From Leptodactylus fallax (lineage: Eukaryota > Chordata > Amphibia > Anura > Leptodactylidae), in the NCBI GenBank assembly GCA_947044405.1, contig CAMRHE010000035.1, forward strand, positions 6,917,501-6,981,500: a stretch of DNA of 64,000 bases, given 5' to 3'. Within the stretch, counting starts at the first letter, position 1. Every line of letters begins with the position of its first letter. Below are positions 35,426 through 46,746 of this stretch, piece by piece. The translations under genes were made by a program, and so were the position numbers. The notes under the pieces are model-generated. The model made no database searches. It saw only the letters and a program-made list of their open reading frames with translations, and was not told the DNA's origin.

Positions 35426-35938
35426 AAGCATGGTACCCCCATGCCAGACTGCATCCTGGCATATATTAAGTACATGGGAGGGGTTGGTCTATCTGACCAA
35501 ATCCTGAAGCTGTGTAGTGCCATGAGAAAAACTAGTGTGTGGTACAAAAAGCTGGCCATGCATATCATACAGATGGCACTGTGTAACACTTGTGTGCTAT
35601 CATGATGTGCAGGCAGGACAGGAACTTTCCTTCAATTTCAGTAGACAGTTATCAAGACTCTGATATTTGGGGACCAGGAAGGACCAGGTCCTCGTACTTA
35701 TGGAACTGAAAGTGCCTGTATTGTATCAGGGCAATGCTTTCATTTGAAGTCACACAAACTGGAAAGAAAGGGAAGACCCTCAAAAAAGTGCAGAGTGTGT
35801 TTTAAAAGGGGGATAAGGAAAAGCACCATTTATCAGTGTGACACCTGCCATGAAAAACCTGGCCTGTGCATTAAGGTGGGCTTCAGATTGTACCACACAT
35901 CTATGGATGCCCTAGTATACCACCTCTTTATACTGTGA
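35426..35938 (+). pseudogene. piggyBac transposase C-terminal remnant
   Basis: The plus strand reads MPDCILAYIKYMGGVGLSDQ, then MRKTSVWYKKLAMHIIQMAL, the conserved C-terminal part of the piggyBac catalytic domain. After a stop (around 35603) it continues CAGRTGTF and GDQEGPGPRTYG. A further segment (35744-35938) carries the cysteine-rich finger CRVCFKRGIRKSTIYQCDTC, then KPGLCI and LYHT. The MGGVD motif normally contributes a catalytic aspartate and here reads MGGVG, so that residue is lost as well. Stops and frame changes make it dead. Only about the last 150 residues of a ~590-residue protein remain. Its start coincides with the truncated Tc1 end. Confidence 0.85.
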
Positions 35939-36014
35939 TGTACTCTGCAAAGATTTACCTTTCAACCTCTGTTATGCAGTAATTTCTGGAAAATAAATTA
36001 ATGTAATACTTGTT

Positions 36015-36520
36015 TGGTCCAAATGCTTGTTTTACCCCTTGATGCATTTTTTAAGTGGTGTAATTTCCAAACTGAGGCCATTTGTTGTGGGCTTACACTG
36101 TTCTGGCACTTCAGGTGCTCAGTAAATGACATGGTACCTGAAAACTATTACAGCAAAATCTGCCCTCCAAATATTGTTCTGTCCAACTTTCATGTGGATA
36201 TAAACTGATACATGCGCACACCGTAGGGTGCAGAATGGAAGGCACACTATTGGGATTATGGACAGCAGATTTTGCTGGAATTTGTTTCAGGCAGCATGTT
36301 GCTTTTGCAGAGCACTTGAAGTGCAAAAACAGTGGAAAAATGTCCCCATTTTGGAAACTAGACACCTCAAGGAATTTATAAGGGGGTATAGTGAGCACTT
36401 TGACCCTACAGGTGTTTCACTGTTTTTTGAAAAATGAAAAATTACTTTTTTTTCTAATAAAATTTCACTTTAGCCCCAAATTTCTCATTTTTACAAGGGG
36501 TTAAAGGTGAAAAAGCATCA
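36015..36520. repeat. Two head-to-head copies of the dispersed 355-base repeat
   Basis: 36015-36210 reads in the forward sense (GTGGTGTAATTTCCAAACTG; CAGCAAAATCTGCCCTCCAA). 36220-36480 reads inverse (CAGCAGATTTTGCTGG; CCCCATTTTGGAAACTAGAC; GGGGTATAGTGAGCA). The two halves can pair over about 200 bases. Confidence 0.65.
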
Positions 36521-39500
36521 ATTATTTGCAATTTCTCCTAACTAAAGAAATAAAATTTCTCCTACCTAAAAGAAATGCCCCACATGTGGATTTAACCCCT
36601 TCCTGCTGGTGACATTTTTTAATTTTCAATTTTCGTTTTGAGTCTCCGCCTTCCAAATCCCATAACTGTGGGGTTATACCATTTGGGTGCCAGAAAAGGA
36701 GGCACTATGACATGTGTGGTTCGGGGGTCCCAAGTCAAAAGTTTGCTATGGGGTTCAGTCTTTGCTAGTTACATGGCTTGACTTATTAGTCCTCTTGAGG
36801 CATTCCCGTTCTATATGTTGTATAAACCATCTCTATTTCTGGAGAAGCCAGCACGTCCTTGAATTACATAGATGGCCCACGACTACGCAGATCTGGTAAC
36901 CAGGTTTCTTATCAGCAAATAGAATGTCATCAGGGGACCTATAAAATAAAGAGTGTCCAAATAGAACAGCAACCTTAAAGGAACCAAAAACCCATTAAGC
37001 AAAAGACTGATAAGACAGAAGAGTAGAAGCAGATCTATAAGTTGTTTCTAATGCATCAATATTTAGAAGTTAGCCTGACATAGTAAACGATAACATGACA
37101 TTTAATGTGAAGTGAATAGGACTGTATGTAATTCAAATGTCAAGTTCAGATTTGCTGAGTCAAGTTAATGTTTGATTTATCTGTACACTACAATTATACA
37201 GTAGATTTGATATAAATGTATTTTTGTTTAACATTTTATGTATCTATAGACAATCTATTTTCCACCCATAATGTATTAGACAATCCAACACAACATAACT
37301 TTTAAATGTCGCTCAGTGTTTGTTAAATATTATAGCAAAATAGTAAGTCAGTTTACATCTTCATTTTAATGAATACTATATTTTCCATCTAACTGAGACT
37401 AAAAGTGTTGAAATATGTCATTGGAGTCAACCCCTCATAACTATATTATTGTCAAACTTTTAATGAGGCAATATGTCTTTCTAATCTAAATTCAAATATA
37501 CTCATCTTTCCATGTATTGCCTTACCTCTTCAATGTTAGAGAGTGTATTTTCAATTATCAAATTACCATATTTTGTATTATTGTAATCTAAAACACTATA
37601 CAAAAATAGGATGCTATTTATCAAGTTCCAAGCTTGTAGCATAAAAAGTAACATAATTAGCATGTTTATTGGATGGCACTAGCTTTCTGCTGTCTTTGTC
37701 ACTGATTCCCATCATTTGAGCACAGGAAAAGCTTTGTTGGTAAGACTAAATTAAGCTGTTGGATGAGATATTCTGAACAGATGAAACTCATCTCTGGCTT
37801 TTACAGAGTCCTGAAAGGGTTGCCGGAAATCTGGATAACACATGAGACTGCACATATTGATGGGGAGCAGGGTGGTTTGGTGGCATTAAGCTGTAGTTGA
37901 TAATGTCATGTAATAATGAATAATGGTTGACTCTAACCCCTGAGATGTATAAAGGTAGGATGAAGTTTCAGGTTCGCGCCATTATTAAATATAATGGAAC
38001 TTATAGTGTGGTCTTCCTTTATATTTTATCTTTATTATCTTTATTGTTTCATACTGGAATTTCTGTCAAATGAAATCCCAGTATAAAACCAGAACTTCCA
38101 TCAGAGACCTTAAGGAACTTTCTCTAGCGTAAGCTCAATAATAAAGGTATAGATAACATGAAGATAATAAACAAAAAAAAAAAAAAGAAGTCTGTCACAA
38201 AAACAAGTCCATATTGGATATAGCTTTTATCATTAGTTCATTGAGGAATATGAAATTATTAATAAATAATATAATAGATAGTTTGACACTGGTTTAAACA
38301 TTTTCAGGTGACAATCAGAATCTTATTTAAATAATTGCAATTATTTTACTTAAAGGAACACTCTATGCAAAACATATACTTAATAAATGTACTATTTTTG
38401 CTACTTCTTTTAAAAAGTAATAAGAAAAATGGGAAGGGAAGGAGCTTCCTATGGCCCCACAGATTTACTGCAATTTACAGCATAAACTGGCATTGTATAC
38501 AGGATAAATCTACACCATTTCATAGTATGTGTTTTTTAAATGTACTTACGCTTTCAATCTTCAGATTAAGATGCAAATCTTAATAAATTCCCTTCACTGT
38601 GTTTTGCCTAGTGCAGGGCCTGAGAGGGTGGTGCCAAACAAAAAATCCTTGTGCCATGTATGACCCAATCAAGTGCTGCGCTGGCATAACACAGATCAAG
38701 CGGTTCTTTGAGCCACCAATAAATGAGCTTCAAGTTCCTAAATGAGCAATAATCATCTGAACATAACTACCTCAATTCCACCAATGTCTGCATCTACCAA
38801 CGTTCAGATTCTTAAGCTAGCATTTAGTTGAATATACCCCTTCACTGGGTCTGCATGCCGCAAAGGTCTACACAGGAAAAGTCCCACTATATTGCAAGAG
38901 AGAAGCCCTGGCCTGCAGCTCTCTCCTGAATCTGAAAGCGCTGGATCTTCTTGATTGTGGGCGGCAATATATTTATATTTGTTTAGATGCCGTATGATAA
39001 ACACCACTTTCACAATGAACCAATGGATGCAGGTCCAATATAATAACAGATAGCGCCAGAAGATACACACTGTCACCCAAACAAAAACACAAATAATTAT
39101 ATTGTGTAATAGTAGAATGTTCATTATCATAAAAATCATTTCCATCTAATAATAGAATGATAAACATAATAGAAAAAAATTATGAAACTGTCTAAAAAAC
39201 TGCCCAATGCAACCAATCCCAGCATAGCTTTCAGTTTTCAAGAGCACCATAAGAAATGAAGGCTGCATTGTAATTGGTTGATATGGGCAACAAAAACGGT
39301 TTTTCTTTCACACAGTTTTCATATATGAAAGAAGAGTGACATTTAGCAACCTTTAATCCATGATTGATCTGTGACTAATATATAAGTTGAGAAAGGTAAC
39401 ATTTATTTTTAAATTGCATACTGTACTGTATGTACTTTCAGCTTTCAACAGGGGTTAACAAGGGAGAGAGACTAATGGAGAAAAGAATGGAGGATTTATT

Positions 39501-41427
39501 TAAAAGCCTGAAGACAGACACATTTTAAAAGAATATATGTAGAACACTTCAGTTTGAAGGACTAATGTATGCACTGCATGAAAATGTTTTACATAGCTGA
39601 TAATACTAGGAAATATCAATGTATTTCTGTCAGTTTTCTCTGTTAAAACCTATTCCATGTTTCAACATATTTTCATATGATGAAAATTAGACAGGAAATT
39701 CGGTACTTTTTGTATTTTTATACTGCTTACTCCACTTTTGGAAAGTTGGTGGAAACGTGGGTGAGGTTTGCCTGTCAAGCTGATATCAAAAGTCACAAAA
39801 ACTGTCAAAATTTTACTCCAGCAGAGGTCTGCCACAGAAAGCAGGGTAGCATCTCATAACAGAATTGCTAAAATGAAAATGTCACAAATTTATAAAACAA
39901 CATGCAAAGTTTGATAAATTTAGAGCAAGTTAAGGGACTGAAAACTCTAGGATTGTTCTCCCCCAATGTTTTTCTTATTTGTTTTTGTAATTAAATTCTA
40001 CTTTGGCGCTTATATACTGTACAAAACATGTAGGATGATGGGTAATGTTCTGCACTCAGTCAAAAAAGATTTGCTAAATATTTTAATTTGAAAAGTGATG
40101 GATACCCACACCAGGTCTGCTCTAGTGCTGTAGCATGCTGCAATGTGTTCTCCCATTTCAGGATTATGCAGCTGAACCACAGATTAGACCTGTCAATCAA
40201 ATGTTCTCATTCCCACCCACATTCAGATATTATATTGGAAGTATTACAAAATACTAAATAAGTGAGTGTTTTATTACATCTGATACACAGTATATTATTA
40301 TGTAACATTTTCATGCTGTATATGTTATACTCCTGGCCATCCCCATTTAAAAGGAATAAATGCGTAAATGATTCAGCTGAACAGCAGTGGGGAATATATG
40401 ATTTAGCATATATCATACAGATACTAGACCCTGCACCCTTTTTCTCCCTGAAGTGTAAAGCCTGAATGAATTTATGAAAATGAAGGTGCAGTCAGCTTTA
40501 TTTGCATATTCCTTCTGCACTTTAAAATTAACTTGTGACATTCTATTTCAGACAATTTGTGAAGTTCAGTGCTGCTCGGCATTCTGCACTGCAGGAAGGA
40601 AGAGGTGATACATTTCAGAAATTTGACTCCACTCATTATAATCACAAACATTGCTGCAAGCTGTGAGTTTAGAACTATGTCCCTATTTTCAGGTTTCATT
40701 ACATATTGTGCGACAAGTTAATACATTCACTTTGAATGCACTAGCATCTGTTTAGGACATGGGGCAAGTTAAAATCTGGAGGATTAAGCTTTGCATAGAT
40801 CATTGCAATAGAGAATCCTACAAGGCTTGCACCTTTTATGTTCCTGCAACATTTCATTGTGGGTAGAGCTGTGAAAGTTTAAAGCCTGACATTGCCTTGT
40901 ATAGGAAACTAATCTGCTAAACACACAATAGAGAGAAAGACATGAAGCCTAAGTCTTGTTAACCCTGGACCTATGTGATTAAATAGAAATAATTAAGATG
41001 AACAGATTCAAGTCTTAAGGCTTTTCATCCATATGGAATAACAGTTGGTGAAACTGACTACAAATTGTCTAAGACTAATAAATAATGCATTAATGCATAT
41101 TCGTAGATGGGTAATTGGGTAATGAAATGGAAATAATTCTCAAAAAGAAAAAAATATGTTTTGGAAGCCAGACATTTCTTGGGTGGCACCCATAAAATAT
41201 GTCAATCTTTCTGCTTTCAGTTATGGCTAATTTGAAAGTGAGAGTCAATTTGCAAATTAACAAGGTTTAAAGGGAAACTTACTCTAAGATGCAAGAAGCC
41301 TGACAGGAAAAATGACTTGACATACAAAGACACTGTTTGTGAATAGGCTATTTCACAGTAGGTGATCCTATGCAAAAAAAAAAAAAAAAAAAAAAGCAGT
41401 TGGATGATTATGGGAATTTTTATGGTT
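36521..41427. other. Long non-coding interval, mostly unique-looking
   Basis: 36590-36760 resembles the 5' part of the TTAA family (TTAACCCCTTCCTGCTGGTGA). 39190-39330 contains a dispersed-repeat block (TGCAACCAATC...; GTAATTGGTTGATATGGGCA). A-runs occur at 38170-38186 and 41374-41395 (22 A). The rest shows no coding signal or repeat structure that I can support. Confidence 0.45.
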
Positions 41428-41465
41428 AATCGTTGATTGTAATGTCAATCTGTATTCCCTTAGTC

Positions 41466-41600
41466 CAGACAGCAGCACAATATGGGGGTATCTCTGCCCC
41501 TGTGTGTTGTTTAGGACAGTGGAACCTTTAATTAGCACCAAATTTAAGGTGCCTCCTACTAGCCCTATAAGAGGGCACCTGAGACCTCCCTCCACTGTGT
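41466..41600 (+). repeat. DIRS inverted terminal repeat (3' end of element)
   Basis: Matches 46600-46732 in inverse orientation with few differences: TATCTCTGCCCCTGTG versus CACAGGGGCAGAGATA, and AGGTGCCTCCTACTAGCCC versus GGGCTAGTAGGAGGCACCT. The 38 bases outside it (41428-41465) are copied only in the internal complementary region. Confidence 0.92.
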
Positions 41601-41643
41601 AAATTATAAAGTAAAAGGAAACAAGCTTCTAGGGAGGGAAGCC

Positions 41644-41730
41644 TTGTGCTGCTGTCTGGACTAAGGGAATACAGATTGACATTACAATCAACGATTCCCC
41701 TTACGTCCGACAGCACCACAATATGGGGAG
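41644..41730. repeat. DIRS internal complementary region
   Basis: The first part, from TTGTGCTGCTGTCTGGACTA to ATCAACGATT, is the exact inverse of 41428-41481. The second part, ATTCCCCTTACGTCCGACAG and onward, is the inverse of 46720-46746. The two meet at the ATT shared with the outer ends, as needed to template closure of a circular intermediate. Confidence 0.92.
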
Positions 41731-41746
41731 ATAGTAAGTAATTCCC

Positions 41747-42829
41747 CTAGGGAGGGTTTCCTCGCCTTACAACGTCAAGGACTGTCTGACCAAAGGCAGT
41801 TGTCTGGGAACTGCGGACGTCTAAACGATAATGTTTGACAAAGGTCAACTGGGATGACCATGATGCAGCCGCACAAATCTGGTCCAAAGGTAAGGACCGG
41901 TACTCAGCCCAAGAAGTCGACACAGCCCTGGTCGAGTGGGCCGTAGAAAAAACTGGAGGGAGTAACTCCTGAATAAGGAAGGAAGACCTAATTGTCTCCT
42001 TGATCCATGTGGATAGAGTAGGCTTGGAAGCCTTGAGGCCTTTGTTTTTACCCTGCATATTAATTAGTAGGTTTTCGGCCTTCCTAAACGGTTGAGTGCG
42101 GGATAGGTAAATCCGCAGACACCTTACCACATCTAAGGTGTGGAGCTTTTCTTCCTCCTCAGAGGTTGGAGTGGGGAAAAACACTGGTAGCGAAATTAGC
42201 TGATTGCTATTATAGCATGAGGGGACCTTAGGGTTAAACCCAGGCAAAAATCTAAGGTGCACCCTATCTGCAAAAAACACAATGTACGGTTCTCTAGAAG
42301 AGAGAGCCTGGAGTTCCCCTACTCTTTTGGCAGATGTAATAACCAACAAAAAAACGGTTTTGTATGCCAAATATTTTAGCTCCGTAGTCTCCAAGGGTTC
42401 AAATGGAGGACCGCACAGGCCTGTAAGGACTACCGCAAGGTCCCACTGGGGAACTGGAGATGATACTGAGGGCTTTAGCCTCATTGCCCCTTTAAGGAAC
42501 CTTGCAACCAGAGGATCCTGAGACAGACGTCTGTTCAAATGAGCGGAGAGGGCCGCAATCTGCACTTTCAAAGTGGCAGGGGCAAGGCCCTTATCCAAAC
42601 CGTCCTGAAGAAAATTTAAAATATCAGCCGTTGAAGGTTGTAGATTATTAATACCCTTCTTGGAGCACCACTCCATGAAAATCTTGGCTGTCCTCTGGTA
42701 GTTCTTATTGGTAGAGTCTGCTCTTGCAGAAGAAAGGGTCTTCAGGACGGCCTCTGATAATCCTCTATCCTGCTGTAGGGACTGCTCAACCTCCAGGCTG
42801 TCAGGTTGACTCTCCAGAGATCCTGGCAC
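41747..42829 (-). CDS. DIRS tyrosine recombinase
   Basis: A 360-codon open frame with no breaks. It would insert the circular DNA copy of the element by site-specific strand exchange. The N-terminal core-binding (SAM-like) part contains ARADSTNKNYQRTAKIFMEW (about residues 35-54) and TADILNFLQDGLDKGLAPAT (67-86). The catalytic part has the first arginine in ITSAKRVGEL (R169), the HxxR pair in TAHSTRAVS (H298, R301), a tryptophan at W324 in AASWSS, and the nucleophile in FVKHYRLD (Y334). All expected residues are present. It sits immediately after the RT/RNase H frame, with two bases between, and ends next to the internal complementary region. It is the only gene in this window with an apparently intact active site and full length. 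Confidence 0.93.
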   Translation of the reverse strand: MPGSLESQPDSLEVEQSLQQDRGLSEAVLKTLSSARADSTNKNYQRTAKIFMEWCSKKGINNLQPSTADILNFLQDGLDKGLAPATLKVQIAALSAHLNRRLSQDPLVARFLKGAMRLKPSVSSPVPQWDLAVVLTGLCGPPFEPLETTELKYLAYKTVFLLVITSAKRVGELQALSSREPYIVFFADRVHLRFLPGFNPKVPSCYNSNQLISLPVFFPTPTSEEEEKLHTLDVVRCLRIYLSRTQPFRKAENLLINMQGKNKGLKASKPTLSTWIKETIRSSFLIQELLPPVFSTAHSTRAVSTSWAEYRSLPLDQICAAASWSSQLTFVKHYRLDVRSSQTTAFGQTVLDVVRRGNPP

Positions 42830-42830
42830 T

Positions 42831-44784
42831 TCAGAGATCCTTGGGAAACCAGGTTCTGGATGGGGGAAGCCTCCAATATATCCCTCGACTCATCTCCATG
42901 AGTTGGGAAAACCAAGCTCTTTTTGGCCAGAATGGAAAGATGGCAATCACAGAGACTTGGTCCTGTCTGATTTTCATCAATACCTTCGGTATTATTGGAA
43001 TTGGAGGGAAGATGTATGCCAGCCTGGACCTCCAAGGGATGGACAGGGCATCCACTGCCAAGGGATTGTCCTCCTGGTAAAGGGAACAAAACGTCTCCAC
43101 CTTGGCGTTGAGTCGGGTTGCCATGAGGTCTATTTCTGGAAGACCCCACTTCAGGGTAATCTGATGAAAGACTTCTGGATTGAGTGACCATTCTCCTGAT
43201 ACGGCATGACCCCGACTCAACCGATCCGCTACTATGTTCAGGGAGCCCTTGATGTGAACTGCGGATAAATGGGTTAGATTTTTCTCTGCCCATGTAAATA
43301 TCAGATCTGCCTCCCTGAGGAGGGTTGGTGATCTGGTGCCTCCCTGTCTGTTCACGTACAGCACTGTGGTCATGTTGTCTGACCGGATTTTGACTGCTCT
43401 TCCCTTGAGTGGAGTAAGGCACGATATACAGCTCTGAGCTCCTTCCAGTTGGACGAGGTCCTTCTTTCTGGAGCGCTCCAGACTCCCTTTATGGAGTTTT
43501 CGTCCAAATGGGCTCCCCATCCCAAGAGGGATGCATCTGTAGTCAACAGGGTCCAAGAAGGTTGGACCGTGAACCTTCCGTCTTTCAGGTGCAACCACCA
43601 CTTGAGGGAAAGGCGGTCCTGGGGGAGAGTCGAATCTTCTTGCTGAATGTAAGAAGGGTGCGATCCCAAGCCTCTAGTAACTCCTTCTGGAGGGGACGTA
43701 AGTGCCACAAAGCCCATGGGACTGCCTCCACTGAGGAAGACATCAAGCCCAGGATCTTCATCAATGTTCTGATGGAGGCTATCGGCTTTTTGAAGAGGTG
43801 CCGGACTGCACCGACCAGTTTCTCCTTCCTTGCTGGTGTCAAGGAGACCTGCAGGCGGACTGAATCCAGGAAGTAGCCGAGGAACTTCCTTCGGGTTGAA
43901 GGGATCGTTACCGACTTCTCCCAGTTTATAAGCCATCCCAGACTCTGAAACAGGGACACGGCTGTCTGTAGATGCTGGAGCAGAACAGACTCTGACTGGG
44001 CTTTTATCAACCAGTCGTCTAGATAAGGCACCACGAATATCCCCTGAAGTCTGAGGGCGGCCGCTATAGGAGCCACTACCTTTGTAAAGGTGTGGGGAGC
44101 ATTGGAGATCCTGAAGGGTAGTGCTGTGAACTGAAAATGCTTCGTGTGGCCGGAAACTACTACGGCAATCCTTAGAAACCTTCTGTGTGGAGGATAAATA
44201 GGAATATGCAAATAGGCGTCTTTTAGATCCAAAGTCACGAAAACATCGCCTTAGAGGAGAAAAGTGGTGACAGACTTTATGGTTTCCATACGGAAGTGCT
44301 TCTTTTTGATGAAGCGGTTGAGGTACCTTAAGTCTATGACCATTCTCCATTTGTCTGCCGGTTTTGGTACCAGGAAGACGGGAGAATAGACACCGGATCC
44401 TTCTTCTAGAGAAGGGACTTCCTCCAGGGCTCCCTTGTGAATGTATTCTCGGATGGAGCATTCCAATGTAGTCTGCTGCATTATAGGCAGGCTGCGAGTT
44501 AACACAAACCGATCCTGAGGAGGATGGAGGAACTCGATTGCATATCCTTTTTGGATTACCTGCAGGACCCATGGGTCTTGAATTTTTTCCTGCCAGCAGT
44601 TGAAAAAATGGGGGAGACGACCCCCGACAGGAATCTCGGCCACAGGAAGACTGCTCCTGATGTCAAAAGCTAGGCTTCTCCTTTTTATCATCAGACTTCG
44701 GGAATCTCCGGACCGCGCCTCTAGAGGAATATCTAGAGCCTCTTTGGGACTGCCGTCCACGACGAGGCGGATAGCCTCTACCAC
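42831..44784 (-). pseudogene. DIRS reverse transcriptase / RNase H / methylase-like polyprotein, disrupted
   Basis: The frame from 44784 carries the N-terminal fingers (GVYSPVFLVPKPADKWRMVI, DLRYLN) and meets one in-frame TAA at 44251-44253. Beyond it the same frame resumes GDVFVTLDLKDAYLHIP, FTALPFRISNAPHTF and the active site VVPYLDDWL (about 44014-44025), ending at 43585. A frameshift near 43600 moves into LLTTDASLLGWGAHL, the first RNase H motif, with SNWKELRAVYRALL. A second frameshift near 43420 leads to AVKIRSDNMTTVLYVNRQGG and NIVADRLSR (RNase H), then WGLPEIDLMATRLNAKVETF and YIFPPIPIIPKVL, which match the methylase-like domain described for DIRS elements. The stop at 42831 abuts the recombinase start. 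One nonsense codon plus two frameshifts inactivate it, although every catalytic motif is readable. Confidence 0.9.
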
Positions 44785-45946
44785 GGCCAGAATTAGATCT
44801 ACCTCTAAAGGCCTGGGGTAAAGTTTTACCCTTCCTATCAGCCAAGCCCTCCAGGATCTCGTCTAGGACACTGCCAAAGACTCTACCTGGCTCAAAGGGT
44901 AATGCGCACAAATTATATTTTGAGGGGAAATCAGCTCTCCAGGGTTTTAACCATAGAGGTCTTCTTGCTGCAGTGGTAAGTGCCAGAGATTTGGCTGCCA
45001 GCCTTAATTGATGGTGGGAGGCCTCCGCTAAATATTCAGCTACCAGGGAAACCGAGCCTAGAAACCCTAGCAGCTCATCTCTGGAGACTCCAGAATCGAT
45101 GTCCCTCTCGAGATGAACCAGGTCAGTGCGTAATTTGGCTGACACTTCACAAGACGCAACCGCCACAGCGGTCTGGGCCGAGGCAGCTGAATACGCCTTC
45201 TTGAGGGTATTGTCGATGCGCCTGTCCATGGCGTCGTGCAAATTTGATCCATCATCTGATGGTACCATAGTGCGGCGTGACAGTTTGGCCACCGCCATAT
45301 CCACCTTGGGAGGAGGACCCCATTGATCCCATTGAGCAACTGGGAATAAAGCCTTGAACCTCCTAGAAACCACAAGAGGTTTTTCAGGACATTTCCACTC
45401 TGAAGACATTAATCTTTGTAATGTCTCGTCCACTTGGAAGACCCTAGGCCCTCTATAGGTGGACGTGGAGGCTTCCCCGTCAACATCACGATCCTTAGAC
45501 CGGATGGACTTCAGCAGCCGGCTTAATTTTTCGAGTGGGAAGCACGGCCTGCTGGAATCTTCAGTGGAATCGTCAGATGAGAGTGTCTCGTCCACTATCT
45601 GATAATCTTCGTCAGCGATGCGTAGGGAGGACTGTGTCTCAACCCGCGGTTTCTTGGCAATCTGGGCGATGGAAGAACAGATCTCCTTAAGAGACTCCTC
45701 CATATAGTCCTTTACCCAGGTGACAACCTCTCTTATAGAAGGTTCTTCTGACGGAGGTCCGCGGCATTGGCGACAGCGGGTAAAATCATAGCCGTCAGGT
45801 AAAGGAGTATTGCAATCCAAACACATTAGGTGTTTACGTTTAGAGGACTTTTTCCTCCTAAGCCCATCGCCATTACCTGATGCAGAAGATGACATCTGAA
45901 ACATCAAAAGCCACATGACAATGTAGAATAGAAGATTGCCAAGCAT
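44663..45946 (-). CDS. DIRS gag-like protein
   Basis: A 427-codon open frame overlapping the RT frame by about 120 bases. The first Met (45946) gives a hydrophobic leader. A more likely start is Met 15 or Met 18 (MSSSASGNGDG, at about 45895), because that begins a hydrophilic, basic segment typical of this gene. A zinc-binding pattern CLDC..(12)..CRQC uses C42, C45, C58 and C61. It is followed by acidic and serine-rich stretches and a C-terminal basic Arg/Gly tail (RGRSNSGRGRGYPPRRGRQS), probably for nucleic-acid binding. The protein should package the element RNA. No breaks are seen. Assignment rests on position, zinc motif and RG tail; gag sequences are poorly conserved. Confidence 0.82.
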   Translation of the reverse strand: MLGNLLFYIVMWLLMFQMSSSASGNGDGLRRKKSSKRKHLMCLDCNTPLPDGYDFTRCRQCRGPPSEEPSIREVVTWVKDYMEESLKEICSSIAQIAKKPRVETQSSLRIADEDYQIVDETLSSDDSTEDSSRPCFPLEKLSRLLKSIRSKDRDVDGEASTSTYRGPRVFQVDETLQRLMSSEWKCPEKPLVVSRRFKALFPVAQWDQWGPPPKVDMAVAKLSRRTMVPSDDGSNLHDAMDRRIDNTLKKAYSAASAQTAVAVASCEVSAKLRTDLVHLERDIDSGVSRDELLGFLGSVSLVAEYLAEASHHQLRLAAKSLALTTAARRPLWLKPWRADFPSKYNLCALPFEPGRVFGSVLDEILEGLADRKGKTLPQAFRGRSNSGRGRGYPPRRGRQSQRGSRYSSRGAVRRFPKSDDKKEKPSF

Positions 45947-45949
45947 CGC

Positions 45950-46732
45950 TTACAAGAAGAAAAAAACCAAGGGGTACCTTACTTTTTTAAATCGGTCACT
46001 TGAGAAAAAGATCCCGTCAGGAAAAACCCAGACACCGCAAACCGCAGCAGAGGAGCTAGTAACCACGAGCTCACCCAGTAAAGGACTGAAGCCCTTTTAA
46101 ATGTAATACAGCAGCGAGGGGAGGAGCCAAACAAAGAAGATATTCATACAGCGCCAAACAAGGTCAAATGCCATAATGGAACATAGAGGAGCATAAACCT
46201 AAGCCAGAGGCTCCACATACAAGCAGCAAAAAACAAATCTATATTTTGCCATTAAAATTCCAATTTTCAAACTTACCGCACTTTTCCGAGAAAACCGGAA
46301 GTAGGCCGCGGTGGTGCGCAAAGGCTTCCTTCCCCGGGGAACACGGGACCGAAAAAAGGTTCCGGCCGAAGAGGTTCCCCGCTTACTTCTGAGATCGTGC
46401 TGCCTGCAGAGCGATGAGCCGGGTAACGCTGCGCTGCGGGGCGGAAAAAGGCCCGAAGGACCAGAGGATCTTAGGAACGTAGGAAAGGACCGAGGTACCC
46501 CCAAAAGGTAAGCCAGGAGCTTTTTTAGGAAAAAAACCCCTAGCAACGGGAGGTCACCAGAGACCTCCGTCCACCTGTCCCACACAGGACAGAAAAAAAC
46601 ACAGTGGAGGGAGGTCTCAGGTGCCCTCTTATAGGGCTAGTAGGAGGCACCTTAAATTTGGTGCTAATTAAAGGTTCCACTGTCCTAAACAACTCACAGG
46701 GGCAGAGATACCCCCATATTGTGCTGCTGTCG
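45950..46732 (-). promoter_or_regulatory. DIRS 5' leader and right inverted terminal repeat
   Basis: The leader between the terminal repeat and the gag start is GC-rich in its middle (46300-46500) and contains no gene of its own. The inverted terminal repeat lies at 46600-46732 and would carry the promoter by analogy with other DIRS elements. No TATA-like motif is obvious. Confidence 0.6.
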
Positions 46733-46746
46733 GACGTAAGGGGAAT

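Larger units (their letters stand above)
41428..46746 (-). mobile_element. Structurally complete DIRS-type retroelement (5.3 kb)
   Basis: All genes lie on the minus strand: gag-like (45946-44663), reverse transcriptase/RNase H (44784-42831), tyrosine recombinase (42829-41747). The termini are inverted: 41466-41600 matches the inverse of 46600-46732 (GACAGTGGAACCTTTAATTA and its inverse). An internal complementary region at 41644-41730 is the inverse of the left extreme end joined to the inverse of the right extreme end, meeting at ATT. This is the hallmark of DIRS circle-junction replication. Both outer ends finish in AAT (41428-41430 and 46744-46746). No target duplication is present, as expected for recombinase-mediated insertion. 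Confidence 0.93.

Noticed and set aside
43370..44572. 400-codon minus-strand frame within the DIRS RT region
   Set aside because: Only its last part (after about 43600) is genuine RNase H sequence. The earlier part is a shadow of the reverse transcriptase frame.
46199..46585. 128-codon minus-strand frame in the DIRS leader
   Set aside because: GC-rich leader upstream of gag; no similarity to any DIRS protein and no position in the known gene order.
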